Below the pieces are notes generated by a model. The model did no database searches and was not told where the DNA came from. It saw only the letters and a list, made by a program, of their open reading frames with translations. This document shows positions 28,066-36,758 of a DNA stretch of 64,000 bases, in pieces. This DNA comes from an uncultured Clostridia bacterium. Its GTDB lineage: Bacteria > Bacillota > Clostridia > TANB77 > CAG-508. The number at the start of each line of letters is the position of its first letter. Within the stretch, counting starts at the first letter, position 1. Location of the stretch: assembly GCA_934162535.1 (NCBI GenBank), contig CAKPJC010000007.1:21167-85166 (forward strand), given 5' to 3'. Position numbers and translations under genes: made by a program.

Positions 28066-29142
28066 TTATTCTTCTACAATCTTTGAAAGTAAATCTTCAA
28101 ATTTTTTTGCTTGAATATCTATATTAAAATCATCATTTAATTTCAAATTATTATTTCTTGCCATTTTATCTATGTTTTCAAGCCAATCATCAACATTATT
28201 TCTATCTAGAAATACTACATTTTCTGATATCTTACACTCATTTGAAATAGTATCAGAAAATAAGCAGGGTAATCCATTTGCTTGTGCTTCAACACCAACA
28301 ACAGGTAATCCTTCAAATAATGATGGTAAAAGAAAATAGTCAAACATAGAATAATATTCATTTACATTTGATATTTCATCAATAAATATAAATTTATTTT
28401 CTATGTCGTATTCTTTAATTTTCTTTATAAAATCATTCTTTAATATTCCCGTTCCAATCATCATTATTTTATATTCACTATCTAATCTCTTAGCCAATTC
28501 TATAAAGAAAAATATATTTTTTTGCACTACAAATCTACCTACAAATCCAATGATTTTTTTTTCATCATCTATATGAAAATTTTTTCTTAATTTTTTTCTA
28601 TAATCATTATTAAATTTAAAATTATTATAGTCTATTGCATTGTTTATTACTTTGAAATCATTTGATTTAAATAAACCTTCTCCTGCAAGTTTTGAACATG
28701 CCAATTTATAATTACAAAACTTATTGATTTTTGCTTGTAAAAAACCACCCAATATGTTTTTCAATGCATTATCTGATGATTGCGTTCCATGTGCATGTAT
28801 AGCAAACTTTTTTAAATTATATTTCTTAGCCTCATTGTAAAAGAAATAAGTTTGATATCCTACATTACTGTAAATCAACTCATAATCATGGTGCTCTTTA
28901 AAAAAACTTTTAATTTTCTCTTTATATTTCTTTAGTCCAACATCTCTAACATAAGGCAATGTATAAGCTCTTATTCCTTTATTTTTCAAAAAATCAATGT
29001 ATTTTTGTGCTGGTCTTAAATTATTATAAATAACTTCAACTTCAAAATTATTTAATTTAAATCTGCTTAAATAATTCACTATAAATGCAGCGACTCCATT
29101 TGTTTGTGTTAATGTGGGAATTATAAACAATACTTTTTTCAC
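28066..29142 (-). CDS. GT4-family glycosyltransferase
   Basis: GTG at 29142 is preferred (AGTAGGTG five bases upstream) over a TTG at 29166 inside the previous gene; 358 residues. GT-B fold: N-terminal VLFIIPTLTQTNGVAAFIVNYL, HAHGTQSSDN, and the C-terminal donor site IGFVGRFVVQKN and LLPSLFEGLPVVGVEAQANG with the E-x7-E pair. Adds a hexose-like sugar from a nucleotide donor by a retaining mechanism. Thirteen bases after the MenD-like gene. Confidence 0.88.
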   Translation of the reverse strand: MKKVLFIIPTLTQTNGVAAFIVNYLSRFKLNNFEVEVIYNNLRPAQKYIDFLKNKGIRAYTLPYVRDVGLKKYKEKIKSFFKEHHDYELIYSNVGYQTYFFYNEAKKYNLKKFAIHAHGTQSSDNALKNILGGFLQAKINKFCNYKLACSKLAGEGLFKSNDFKVINNAIDYNNFKFNNDYRKKLRKNFHIDDEKKIIGFVGRFVVQKNIFFFIELAKRLDSEYKIMMIGTGILKNDFIKKIKEYDIENKFIFIDEISNVNEYYSMFDYFLLPSLFEGLPVVGVEAQANGLPCLFSDTISNECKISENVVFLDRNNVDDWLENIDKMARNNNLKLNDDFNIDIQAKKFEDLLSKIVEE

Positions 29143-29155
29143 TTTTACACCTACT

Positions 29156-30916
29156 TTATTTATCAAATAAATTCAATATTTTTTTTGCCTTTTCTTGTCC
29201 AATATTTTTTTTAACAAAGTCTTTTGATTTTCTTATTACTTCAGTTTTTAGATCTTTTGGCTTTACACTATTATAAAATTTATGGATTTCTTCTGCATCT
29301 GTTTTCATCTCTGTAAAAACCTCAAAAATAATTGGTCTTTCATTTTCTTTCATAAATTTTTTTATATTATCATCAAATTCTTTTTTATTATGTGCAGATA
29401 AATAAATAAAATTATTGTCTTTAACCCAACCCTCAGCTATATTATTATGTCTTGCAGTTGTATGTCTGTCATCATTTTGTTGAATTTTATTATAATAAAA
29501 CTCAGCTCCTCCATGATTATTTATTAATAATATGTGTACATTATTCTTTATTGCATTTATTCTAATTGAGTTCATGTCATAGAAAAATGACAAATCCCCA
29601 ATAATAAGAAAACATGGTTTATTGCTTGCAACAGATTGTCCAAAGAAAGATGACATGCATCCATCAATTCCATGAGTTCCAATATTAGCATAAACTCTGG
29701 TATTCTTTGGTATATCAAAAAAATTAGTTAATCTAATACTATCATTTATACTTAAATGTAATATGGAATTATCAGGTATGCTTTCTACAATATTTTTTAT
29801 TGCATAAACATTTGAATATTCAAATTTATATTTTTTTGAAGAAACTTCGTCGTTATACTTTTTAAAATCATTGTAATATTCCATTGAATTTTTATTTGCT
29901 GCTTTTTCATTGAAATATTTAAAAGCTTCCTCTGGTCTACACTCAAATATTTTATTTAGTGATTTAAATGCATCAATGACTTTGCCATCCTCTTGAATTA
30001 TCCAGTGCTTAAATTTTCCATGATTACTTTTTAGTTGTCCTTTTATACCTGAAAAAATCTGACCACCAAAAGATATAACTAAATCTGGCATTAATTCATT
30101 AAACATTTTTCCTGATATAACATTTGAATCAGTAGATATTGTTGTATTTATAAAACAATCTAAGTTTACATTTGACATATAGTCACCTACTATAGCACAA
30201 TTATAATTTTCAAAAAATTTTTCAAGTTCCTTCTTTAATTCAATACTTACATCTGCCTTTTGTCCACAAATAACTAATATTTTTTTATATTCATTTAACT
30301 CTTTTATTGAATCATTCCAATTTTCTTTGCTATTTAAAAATAACCTATCAATTTTTTTAGTATAAGGTAATTCTTTTGCTAAAAATGAGCGATTATATGT
30401 ATTAGTTGGTATATTAATTTGAACAGGTCCTTTTGCTCCATTATGATTCAATTCTAATAAAGCTTCATTTATTAATCTTTGGCAATATATTTCATCATCT
30501 TTATCATTTATTATTGGTAAATTAACAGATTTTCTTACATGTCTATCATACATGCCTACTTGATCTATTAATTGATCTTCCCATTGACCTATCATTCTTT
30601 GATCTCTGTCACTTGTTAAAATAACCAATGGAACATTTTGATAATATGCTTCCGCAACTGCAGGCCAATAGTTACATGTTGCAGTTGATGAAGTACATGA
30701 AATAACCACAGGTTCATTTAACTCTTGTGATAGTCCTAAAGCAAAATATCCTGCACTTCTTTCATCAACAATAGAATAACATTTAAAATATGAATCTTTT
30801 TCAACACTATGAACAAAAGGTACATTTCTCGATCCTGATGACAAAACACATTTACTTATCCCATATTCTTTTAACAGTGAAATTATATATTGATAACTTT
30901 TTACCTCTGTGTACAT
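29156..30916 (-). CDS. MenD-like thiamine-diphosphate enzyme in a polysaccharide locus
   Basis: 586 residues, homologous along its length to MenD (SEPHCHC synthase): SSGSRNVPFVHS, the catalytic-Glu segment VDERSAGYFALGLS, SSTATCNYWPAVAEAYY, and the ThDP/Mg site GIDGCMSSFFG plus IIGDLSFFYDMN followed by INNHGG. In true MenD the last part reads NNDGGGIF; here it is NNHGGAEF, so substrate contacts differ. No other menaquinone gene (menF, menH, menC, menE, menB) is present and the gene is embedded between an SDR and glycosyltransferases. Inference: it carries out a ThDP-dependent decarboxylative carboligation that makes or decorates a sugar or side group of the polymer. Confidence 0.85.
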   Translation of the reverse strand: MYTEVKSYQYIISLLKEYGISKCVLSSGSRNVPFVHSVEKDSYFKCYSIVDERSAGYFALGLSQELNEPVVISCTSSTATCNYWPAVAEAYYQNVPLVILTSDRDQRMIGQWEDQLIDQVGMYDRHVRKSVNLPIINDKDDEIYCQRLINEALLELNHNGAKGPVQINIPTNTYNRSFLAKELPYTKKIDRLFLNSKENWNDSIKELNEYKKILVICGQKADVSIELKKELEKFFENYNCAIVGDYMSNVNLDCFINTTISTDSNVISGKMFNELMPDLVISFGGQIFSGIKGQLKSNHGKFKHWIIQEDGKVIDAFKSLNKIFECRPEEAFKYFNEKAANKNSMEYYNDFKKYNDEVSSKKYKFEYSNVYAIKNIVESIPDNSILHLSINDSIRLTNFFDIPKNTRVYANIGTHGIDGCMSSFFGQSVASNKPCFLIIGDLSFFYDMNSIRINAIKNNVHILLINNHGGAEFYYNKIQQNDDRHTTARHNNIAEGWVKDNNFIYLSAHNKKEFDDNIKKFMKENERPIIFEVFTEMKTDAEEIHKFYNSVKPKDLKTEVIRKSKDFVKKNIGQEKAKKILNLFDK

Positions 30917-30928
30917 ATATATTCCTCC

Positions 30929-31786
30929 TTAATCCCAATCATCAAACGTTAGATTTCCACAACCACCAGTAGCAAAAATTGTATCTCCATCTATCATTCT
31001 TGATAAATCACTAACAAGTATAGTAGATAATGAAGCAATTTCATCTGTTGTTGCATATCTTCCAATAGGCGAATTAGGTCTATTTATATTATTATCTCCA
31101 TTAAGTAACATATCTGTTGCCGTAGGTCCAGGCGCAATACTATTTACGACAATACCTTTAGGACTTAATTCTTTTGCTAATCCTTTTGTAAATGCTCTTA
31201 TTCCCCATTTTGTCAACTGATACGAAGTTAGAGCTGGTCTTATTGATGATGAAGAAGATATGTTTAAAATATTTCCCTTTATTTTATTTTCTAACATATA
31301 TTTAGCAACTATTTTAGTAATAAAATATGTTCCTTTAAGATTTGTATTAATTACATTGTCAAAATCTTCTTCTGTACTATCCCAAAATTGAGTTTTATTT
31401 ATGACCCCTGCATTATTCACTAAAATATCTATTCTTCTATTGTTTATTTCTTTTAAAATATAATTAAATTTTTCACTCATCTCTTTTATTTTTTTATTAT
31501 CAAGCTCAAATCCATAAATCAATGCATTATCATTTTGAGATTTTAATTTTTTTACTGCCATATCAATTTTTATTTTATTTCTTCCAGTTATAATCACACA
31601 AGCTCCATTTTTCACAAATGAATCTGCAATTGAAAATCCTATACCACTTGTTCCCCCAGTTATTAATGCTGTTCTATTTTTCAATAAATCTCCATATAGT
31701 ACACTAGTCGGAACCGATTCTTTTATTGGCATATATCTAAGTATCTCTCTTGTGCCTTTTCTTAAAATTTCTGTAACTTTGTTCAA
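30929..31786 (-). CDS. Short-chain dehydrogenase/reductase
   Basis: 285 residues: Rossmann cofactor loop TALITGGTSGIGFSIAD, NNAG motif in ILVNNAGVIN, and catalytic Ser/Tyr/Lys (SSSSS near ILNISSSSSI, then YQLTK). A 30-residue N-terminal extension precedes the usual start of the fold. Loop residues suit NADP(H) (GRNK after strand 2). Twelve bases before the MenD-like gene; the pair probably works in sequence, the SDR reducing or oxidising a carbonyl before or after the carboligation. Confidence 0.85.
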   Translation of the reverse strand: MNKVTEILRKGTREILRYMPIKESVPTSVLYGDLLKNRTALITGGTSGIGFSIADSFVKNGACVIITGRNKIKIDMAVKKLKSQNDNALIYGFELDNKKIKEMSEKFNYILKEINNRRIDILVNNAGVINKTQFWDSTEEDFDNVINTNLKGTYFITKIVAKYMLENKIKGNILNISSSSSIRPALTSYQLTKWGIRAFTKGLAKELSPKGIVVNSIAPGPTATDMLLNGDNNINRPNSPIGRYATTDEIASLSTILVSDLSRMIDGDTIFATGGCGNLTFDDWD

Positions 31787-31787
31787 C

Positions 31788-32909
31788 TTATTTATCCCCC
31801 TTTAATGCATTGTTTAACCATTCTAATGACTTCATTCTCATAGATTCTATTTTTTTATTAATTTCTTCAAAATTTATATTTTTTTCAACAGCACCTATAT
31901 CATTTTCATCTTTTGCTACTCTATTTTCTAATCCTAGTAATTCCAATATACTCTGTAATCTAGTGCTATATTTTTCTGGATAGACTATTACAAATTGAGT
32001 GTTCAAATTTAATGAAAATGCTGTTGCATGAAATGAATCAGTAATAACATATTGTGCATTATCAATAAGTGATATAAAATCTTCTACATTAGGATTACAA
32101 AACATTTTTCCTTTTTTATAAAATTCATGCAATTGATAACTTAAATAATATATTTTTAATCCCGTTTTTTTTGACAATTTTTTAGCATAATTATCTATTT
32201 TTTTATTTCTATTTAAATTATATACCAAAATATACTTTTCATTTCTATGTTTATTGGATGTTATCTTTCTCCAATCATATCCGTTTAGGAGTAATGTAGG
32301 ATCCACAACATTTGTAACATTTTCTATGCCTAATTTTTTTATTATGTCTACTCCAGATCTTTCTCTTACAGAAATATAATCATATTTTTTAAGCATCTCT
32401 CTTGTTTTATCTAATTCAAAATCTTCCAATTCTGATTTTCCAAAACTTGCTGCATATGCTATACGTTTTTTGTTTTCTGGAAGGAAATCTAAAAATAAAC
32501 TGTAATCTATTCCCTCATTCCATTTAGAATTCCATACTTGGTCACTTCCTGTACAATAAATATCAGCCTCTGGAATATCTTCCTTTAGATCTTCAAAAGT
32601 TATATATTGTTTATTCGTCATCTTTATGTTTTCTCTAGTGAATTTATTGAATACTCTAAATCTTTTTATATATGATGGTATTATAACCAATCTTGCAATA
32701 GTTCTTAAAATCAAAGATTTCCTTAGTTTATCATTTTTGTATTTTAATCTTTTAAGCATTGCAAGCATATGCATTCTTTGTGGATAATAATTAATTAATT
32801 CAACTTCATAGCCCAATTTTTCTATTACCTTTTGTGTTGCATACCCTTGTAATACAGAACCATAGTTAGGAACTCTTTGCAATGTTATTACCTCAACCTT
32901 AGCTTTCAT
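31788..32909 (-). CDS. Polysaccharide pyruvyl transferase family protein (second copy)
   Basis: 373 residues with the same layout as 24805-25875: N-terminal VEVITLQRVPNYGSVLQGYATQ, a CTGSDQVWNSKWN motif, IAYAASFGKSE, and C-terminal YVITDSFHATAFSLNLNTQF. Only moderately similar to the first copy, so these look like old paralogues rather than a recent duplication. Overlaps the upstream glycosyltransferase by 11 bases. Confidence 0.87.
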   Translation of the reverse strand: MKAKVEVITLQRVPNYGSVLQGYATQKVIEKLGYEVELINYYPQRMHMLAMLKRLKYKNDKLRKSLILRTIARLVIIPSYIKRFRVFNKFTRENIKMTNKQYITFEDLKEDIPEADIYCTGSDQVWNSKWNEGIDYSLFLDFLPENKKRIAYAASFGKSELEDFELDKTREMLKKYDYISVRERSGVDIIKKLGIENVTNVVDPTLLLNGYDWRKITSNKHRNEKYILVYNLNRNKKIDNYAKKLSKKTGLKIYYLSYQLHEFYKKGKMFCNPNVEDFISLIDNAQYVITDSFHATAFSLNLNTQFVIVYPEKYSTRLQSILELLGLENRVAKDENDIGAVEKNINFEEINKKIESMRMKSLEWLNNALKGDK

Positions 32910-33741
32910 AGTCTTGTTTCCTTTTCCTTAACATTTTTTCATAAAAAAACTTTCTCATAAAATTAGGCATCAAACATACAATTATATGACTCCCTGCACT
33001 TATAATATAGTCATTTAATGTATAAAAGCCTTTTTTGTACATTTCTTTTTTAAATTTCATGATTGTCTTTAAATATTTTATTCCGCCTCTTCTTTTGTAC
33101 AAATCCTCACTAATTCTAACATAGTTTAATGTTTCATTTATATTTTTGCATACTGCATTATTTTCTATCATTCTAGCCCATAAATCATAGTCTTCACACA
33201 AATAGTATTTTCTATAGTTTCCAGCCTGTAGTACTTTACTCTTCTTAAACATGACTACAGAATGTGAAAACGGATTCCTTCTTCTTGCATATTTCTTTAT
33301 TTCATCATCTTCATTTGGAAAATTTTTATATGAAATCACATTATTAATATTTTCTATAAATTCTGCTTGATTAGAACCGATAATGTCCAGAGTTTCATCT
33401 TCTTCAAACTCTTTTAGTTGTTTTTCACATCTATCAGGAACTGAATAGTCATCTGAATCCATCCTTGCTACTAATTCATTCTTACATTTTAATACTCCTG
33501 TTGCCAAAGCTAGTCCAAGCCCCATATTTTTTTCCAGTTCTACTATATTAAATATATCTGGATATTTTTTACAATATTCAGATATAACTTCATCTAACTC
33601 ATTTGTTAATTTTCCATCCTTTACAATTACAAAGTCATTAGTACGAACGGTTTGGTTCATCATGCTTTCGATACTTTCTCTAAACCATTCTGGATTTTCT
33701 TTATAGTACACACTCATTAGTACGCTATAACCTTTATCCAT
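32899..33741 (-). CDS. GT2-family glycosyltransferase
   Basis: 280 residues: YSVLMSVYYKENPEWFRESIESM, FVIVKDG, the DXD-type ARMDSDDYSVPDRCEKQ, and CEDYDLWARM. Resembles amylovoran/WfaP-like GT2 enzymes that add the second sugar. Sits directly after the initiating transferase (no spacer), fitting an early step in repeat-unit assembly. Confidence 0.88.
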   Translation of the reverse strand: MDKGYSVLMSVYYKENPEWFRESIESMMNQTVRTNDFVIVKDGKLTNELDEVISEYCKKYPDIFNIVELEKNMGLGLALATGVLKCKNELVARMDSDDYSVPDRCEKQLKEFEEDETLDIIGSNQAEFIENINNVISYKNFPNEDDEIKKYARRRNPFSHSVVMFKKSKVLQAGNYRKYYLCEDYDLWARMIENNAVCKNINETLNYVRISEDLYKRRGGIKYLKTIMKFKKEMYKKGFYTLNDYIISAGSHIIVCLMPNFMRKFFYEKMLRKRKQDYES

Positions 33742-34440
33742 CTATATTGCCCCTTTTCTTTTAGCCACTGCTCCAATTGTTTCAAAAAAAACTTTTGCAT
33801 CCATCTTTAGTGATATATTATCTATGTAAAACAACTCCATTTGCATACGTTGTTCATAACTTGTACAACTTCTTCCATTAGCTGCCCAATATCCTGTAAG
33901 TCCTGGTGTGACACTTAAAAACTTTTCTATGTTTACTCCATATTTTTTTAATTCATCTGCAACTACTGGTCTAGGTCCTATAATTGATAAATCACCTTTC
34001 ATTATATTTATTAGTTGTGGTAATTCATCCAAACTTGTCCTTCTTAAAAACTTACCAACTTTTGTTATTCTTGGGTCATTTTTTAGTTTATAGTTCTCTT
34101 TGTATTCTTTCATTTGCTCTGGTGTAAATTTTTTTATCAAATCTTCTGCATTATCAACCATTGATCTGAATTTATATATTTGTATGGTTTTTCCATCTTT
34201 TCCTACACGAGTATGTTTGAAAAATACAGGCCCATTTGATTCTAATTTTATTGCTAATGATATTATTAAGAATAATGGCATTAATGCAATCATTGCAATT
34301 GTTGATAATGCTACATCTGTCGTTCTTTTTACTATTTTATATGGTATGTTTTTCCCTAATAGTTCCCTATATCCCTTTGCTGGTAATTTTAAAATAGAAA
34401 TATCTTCAATAACATTGTTATGTGTCATATCAATATTCAC
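33742..34440 (-). CDS. Initiating phosphoglycosyl transferase (WcaJ/PglC type)
   Basis: 232 residues. Transfers a sugar-1-phosphate to undecaprenyl phosphate to start the repeat unit. A re-entrant membrane helix (about 47-68), VFFKHTRVGKDGK, YKFRSMV, the catalytic Asp-Glu in RRTSLDELPQLINI, GDLSIIGPRP and the C-terminal PGLTGYWAANGR are all intact. Begins the enzymatic part of the locus, 21 bases after the VanZ-like gene. Confidence 0.93.
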   Translation of the reverse strand: MNIDMTHNNVIEDISILKLPAKGYRELLGKNIPYKIVKRTTDVALSTIAMIALMPLFLIISLAIKLESNGPVFFKHTRVGKDGKTIQIYKFRSMVDNAEDLIKKFTPEQMKEYKENYKLKNDPRITKVGKFLRRTSLDELPQLINIMKGDLSIIGPRPVVADELKKYGVNIEKFLSVTPGLTGYWAANGRSCTSYEQRMQMELFYIDNISLKMDAKVFFETIGAVAKRKGAI

Positions 34441-34461
34441 TTTTGTTTCCCCCTTGTGTTT

Positions 34462-34950
34462 TTACTCTTGTGCTTTTTCCTTAATGTTCTTAACGTGTTT
34501 TTTTATTACCGAATATATTAATATCCCTGTAATTATTCCTAAAGTATCTATACTTACATCAAATATTCTTGCACTTCTATTTGAAATGAAATATTGATGT
34601 ATCTCGTCTGTAATCGCATAAGTTAGTCCAAACATTATACTATATAATATTTGTTTTTTCCTTGCTTTCTCTGTCGTATTTGCAAAATTTATGATTAGCA
34701 TTCCACCTACCGTATATATCGTATAATGTGCTAGTTTTCTTATTACTTTTTCTGTGTCTTTTATTATAGTTTCATTCTTCTTTTCATCTTTTCCTAATAT
34801 TGGCTGTACTATCATCTCTGTAACTGTTCTGCTTGTCCCTGATGATTTTGTTCCATTCTGATTTGAAAAGCAAAATACTGTTGCCATCCACATTAAGATA
34901 AGTACTATATCAATTATTTGTATTATTGTTTTCTTTTTATTTTTACTCAT
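34462..34950 (-). CDS. VanZ-like membrane protein
   Basis: 162 residues, four membrane helices (about 10-28, 75-92, 101-118, 135-153) and the VanZ signatures FCFSNQNG, KLAHYTIYTVGGML and ITDEIHQYFISNRSARIFDVSIDTLG. Role in glycopeptide/teicoplanin resistance or phospholipid handling is known for some relatives but not general. No ribosome site precedes its ATG and the best promoter ends about 3 bases upstream, so it may be translated from a leaderless mRNA. First gene of the polysaccharide run. Confidence 0.85.
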   Translation of the reverse strand: MSKNKKKTIIQIIDIVLILMWMATVFCFSNQNGTKSSGTSRTVTEMIVQPILGKDEKKNETIIKDTEKVIRKLAHYTIYTVGGMLIINFANTTEKARKKQILYSIMFGLTYAITDEIHQYFISNRSARIFDVSIDTLGIITGILIYSVIKKHVKNIKEKAQE

Positions 34951-34959
34951 ATCAAGTTT

Positions 34960-34988
34960 ATTATATATTTACTTATAAAAATATGCAA
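34960..34988 (-). promoter_or_regulatory. SigA-type promoter for VanZ/polysaccharide locus
   Basis: Minus strand TTGCAT (34983-34988), 17-base spacer, TATAAT (34960-34965); AAAAACTA lies just upstream. Predicted transcript start near 34953. The rest of 34989-35150 shows no gene. Confidence 0.72.
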
Positions 34989-35154
34989 TAGTTTTTGGCG
35001 TTTTTTTTGTTTTTTTGTCATAGGAATTTTTTCATTTTTTTCTTAAAAATCCCTCTTTACTTCATTTATGTTTATTCTATGTTTTCTGCTAGAAAGAGAA
35101 ATTTTTTAAAAAAAGGTCTAGTGATTGTAGCATTTTATATACTGGGAAAGTATA

Positions 35155-35178
35155 TAAAAAAACCTGCATTTCTGCAGG
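35155..35178 (-). terminator. Rho-independent terminator of the 63-residue gene
   Basis: Stem CCTGCA/TGCAGG (35163-35178) with a 4-base loop, followed on the minus strand by a run of T (35155-35162). Lies about 32 bases after the stop at 35210. Confidence 0.8.
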
Positions 35179-35209
35179 AAAAAGAATATCTATTCTTTTT
35201 TAATATTCT

Positions 35210-35401
35210 TTATAAATTATGTATCATTCTAGGTCCAATAATTATCAGACATAGCCCCGAGATAGTTGTAACAGCCACCCCTTTGTCACTTAATACTTTC
35301 AAACTTGTCATGTTAAATTCGGCGACATATACTTGGAATAGTGAAATTGCTAATAATACTATTCCCACTAATGTAAGTGTGATACCAATTTTCTTTTTCA
35401 T
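35210..35401 (-). CDS. Small two-helix membrane protein, function unknown
   Basis: 63 residues: MKKKIGITLTLVGIVLLAISL, a polar loop, and a second helix ending IIGPRMIHNL. Supported as a real gene by an AAGGAGGT ribosome site 8 bases before the ATG and by its own terminator. Resembles small phage or spore-associated DUF3185-like membrane proteins only in topology; not recognised. Confidence 0.6.
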   Translation of the reverse strand: MKKKIGITLTLVGIVLLAISLFQVYVAEFNMTSLKVLSDKGVAVTTISGLCLIIIGPRMIHNL

Positions 35402-35495
35402 TTGTTCATACCTCCTTGAATTTTCTCAGAGTATTCTTTTCTTTAGGCTTTTGCCAATGTATTATTATTATAGCATATTTTAGGATAATTTCAAA

Positions 35496-36032
35496 TCATT
35501 TTAGCTTATTTGTTATATTTTTTAAATCATATACAAACCCAACTTGACTATACTCTTTTCCACCTCTACTTATTATGCCATCATAGCAATACTTCCCTCC
35601 CATCTTTTCGTAAAATGCTCTTGCTGGATGGTTGTCTTTTAAGCACCATAATATCATATGAGCATAACCTCTTTTATAAAAATCATCTTTCACATATGTC
35701 ATTAGTGCTTTTCCTATACCTTTTCTTTTGTTCTCTGGTTTTACATATAGTGCATAGATTTCACAGTCAATATTTCCATATTTCTCTTTGTATTCAATAT
35801 CGGTACCATATCTACAGAATCCAACAACCTCTTTATCTTGAATAGCCACTATAAATTCATTTTCATTATAATCATTTAATCTTTTTTTATAATTTTTTTC
35901 AACACTTAAGCTGTCTAAATATTCATCATCTATTATTCCTCTATATGCTGTTTGCCAACTTTTAGTTACAATTTTTGCAACTTGCATTAAATCCTCAATT
36001 TTTACTTTTCTTATGGTTATTAAATCACTCAT
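35496..36032 (-). CDS. GNAT-family N-acetyltransferase
   Basis: 178 residues. Acetyl-CoA site motif A is ALYVKPENKRKGIGKALMTYV; motif B is HMILWCLKDNHPARAFYEKMGGKY. The N-terminal IRKVKIEDLMQVAKIVTKSWQTAYRGII is typical of the RimI-like/YdaF group that acetylates small molecules. Substrate unknown. Upstream, 36086-36103 holds a perfect AACTAT-N6-ATAGTT inverted repeat followed by TATAAT, so transcription may be regulated. Confidence 0.85.
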   Translation of the reverse strand: MSDLITIRKVKIEDLMQVAKIVTKSWQTAYRGIIDDEYLDSLSVEKNYKKRLNDYNENEFIVAIQDKEVVGFCRYGTDIEYKEKYGNIDCEIYALYVKPENKRKGIGKALMTYVKDDFYKRGYAHMILWCLKDNHPARAFYEKMGGKYCYDGIISRGGKEYSQVGFVYDLKNITNKLK

Positions 36033-36125
36033 ATTTTTTACTCCTATTATAATTTGTTTGCTTGTATATTATACACCTAAGTAGTAACTATCGTTCAATA
36101 GTTTTATGCTAAACTCAATAAATTT

Positions 36126-36758
36126 TTAAAACTCTTTATTTATGTATATCTTACTTGATATTAAATATGAAATTCCTAATAATATAATAGAAATTACAGG
36201 AACTGCTATAAACATATAATTATCTAACTCATTTATCATATTTATAAGAAATGTCATATCTATAAATTTTTCAAGCATTACTCCAATTCCAGCTATACCA
36301 AATATCATAACAAACATTATTATTCTTCCATTTGTGGCTCCATATTTGAACATTATTGGATAAAGTAAAGAAATTATAATCACACTTGATAGTATTGTTC
36401 CCATTAATAATGATAGTGTATCATCAAAATTAATATTGTTCGTCCTCACATAACTAATGGCCATCGATATAGCCAAACATAATGTTCCTAAAGCAACTGC
36501 TAAAATTATTGATGCAACATATTTTGCTCTAACTACATTTTTTCTTCCATCTGGTAAAGTTACTGCATAAGAATTCCAATTGTTAAAATCATCATAGCTA
36601 AATGTTGATATAAATAACATTATTCCTATTATTGGAACTATAAATGCAATATCAAATGTTCCTTGAAATGCAAATATAAAAAAGACTATAAAGATAATTA
36701 TCATTGATTTTATGTTTGCTTTTATAAGTAAAAAATCCTTTTTCATTAAACCTACCAT
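36126..36758 (-). CDS. ABC-2 transporter permease
   Basis: 210 residues, six membrane helices (starting about 14, 38, 78, 115, 145, 178), with FNNWNSYAVTLPDGRKNVVRAKY between helices 2 and 3 as in ABC2_membrane_5 permeases. Partner of the ATPase with a 7-base overlap. With the GntR gene this matches ytrA-like operons that respond to wall-active compounds. Cargo unknown. Confidence 0.83.
   Translation of the reverse strand: MVGLMKKDFLLIKANIKSMIIIFIVFFIFAFQGTFDIAFIVPIIGIMLFISTFSYDDFNNWNSYAVTLPDGRKNVVRAKYVASIILAVALGTLCLAISMAISYVRTNNINFDDTLSLLMGTILSSVIIISLLYPIMFKYGATNGRIIMFVMIFGIAGIGVMLEKFIDMTFLINMINELDNYMFIAVPVISIILLGISYLISSKIYINKEF

Noticed and set aside
29156..30916. Genuine menaquinone-pathway menD
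   Set aside because: No other men genes nearby, divergent ThDP-motif end, and embedding in a polysaccharide locus; kept as MenD-like only.
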